Assembly: GCA_034687125.1 (NCBI GenBank) | Contig: JAQGBZ010000228.1 | Span: 1 to 64,000 of the forward strand | DNA from: Neelides folsomi | Lineage: Eukaryota > Arthropoda > Collembola > Neelipleona > Neelidae | Reading direction: 5' to 3' | Length of the DNA stretch: 64,000 nt | Part shown: positions 63,601 through 64,000 of the stretch, one piece after another | How positions within the stretch are numbered: position 1 is the stretch's first letter | How the letters are laid out: each line of letters opens with the position of its first letter | Made by a program: the position numbers and the translations under genes | The notes under the pieces: generated by a model | Databases searched by the model: none | What the model saw: the letters and a program-made list of their open reading frames with translations, nothing else | Told to the model about the DNA's origin: nothing

Positions 63601-64000
63601 AATAGAGATGGTCCTTCAAACTCCTTCTTTTGTTTTTCTTCCTCTTCCCTATTTATAAAGTATGGATTCTTTCACTTTCTGTTTTTCTTCAACGATTTAT
63701 GGGAAGTGTCCTAAGTGTCTCATACTCACCCAGAGCCTCCAACTCCTCGGCTCCCCAAACGACTCTTGAGGGCTTAATTTAATGAAACATTCACTTTTAC
63801 TTGCCCCTTACAACTGGGTCACTGGTCCCTACAAACTTCCTGCCTTTTTGAATAAAGACGTTCACAACCGACGAAATAACCTTTTAGAACAATTCCCCCT
63901 TTAACGCGCCTTTTGACTCCTTTCATTAAAATGGTGTTAACTTATGTGCGTAACTCCCATGGACTTTAAATGCTTATTCCCATTTTGAATAATTTTCCAA
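60612..64000. other. Right-end non-coding region with possible promoter zone
   Basis: No coding exon recognised. It contains the palindromic MITE at 63044-63132 and, at 63380-63600, a GC-richer block with GAGAGCGAGAG and CTCTCAGTTTCGG (initiator-like TCAGTT on the plus strand) followed by GATCCC|GTAAGGAG. On the minus strand a good donor TGG|GTGAGT ends at 63730. Any of these could mark a first exon, but the sequence alone does not decide. Confidence 0.3.
63044..63132. mobile_element. Palindromic 89-bp mariner-type MITE with TA target duplication
   Basis: The left arm begins CGGAGTGGCCCAGGGATCGA; the right arm read inverted begins CAGGGTGGCCCAGTGATCGA. Both continue T(T/A)GGTTTAAACATAT, so almost the whole element folds on itself around a short AT centre. 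TA dinucleotides flank both ends (63042-63043 and 63133-63134), the Tc1/mariner target site. It has no coding capacity and needs a transposase in trans. Confidence 0.85.

Overview
The window is eukaryotic and most likely arthropod. The main gene is split by introns of 0.7 to 7.7 kb with GT/AG borders, and the space between exons is AT-rich and littered with decayed DNA transposons (Tc1/mariner-like, hAT-like, long-inverted-repeat). I cannot name the species. A gene-sparse crustacean such as a copepod would fit, but that is inference. There is no prokaryotic gene layout, CRISPR array, rRNA or convincing tRNA.

One protein-coding gene is supported, on the minus strand. Six coding exons (right to left: 21345-21638, 19654-19863, 15347-16358, 13084-14630, 9904-10138, 1867-2165) join with matching phases into 1199 codons with no stop. 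The product has a signal peptide, a cysteine-flanked N-terminal cap, about 41 leucine-rich repeats and a C-terminal LRR cap interrupted by a Gly/Ser-rich insert. The last visible exon ends at a GTAAGT donor, so the C-terminus lies beyond the left edge. Domain order and the cap sequences point to an orthologue of insect artichoke (atk), an extracellular LRR protein of ciliated sensory organs, with chaoptin-like proteins as the fallback.

A good 3' splice site lies 26 nt before the ATG, so the 5' UTR is probably split. Two short minus-strand segments at 36185-36268 and 60543-60611 have strong acceptor and donor signals and no in-frame coding role. They are proposed as distant 5'-UTR exons, making the gene at least 60 kb long. 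If the 36 kb exon is used, it carries a weak-context upstream ATG whose reading frame overlaps the start of the main ORF.

Layout: 1-1866 is the last visible intron, holding the start of a broken Tc1/mariner-like transposon. 1867-21664 is the coding body, with a hAT-like MITE at 5391-5978. 21665-64000 has no supported coding exon. It holds the two predicted UTR exons, a 543-bp foldback element at 26118-26660, a palindromic 89-bp mariner-type MITE at 63044-63132, and a few short tandem repeats. The many short open frames in this region look like chance frames: they show no domain, no exon phase logic and no family resemblance.
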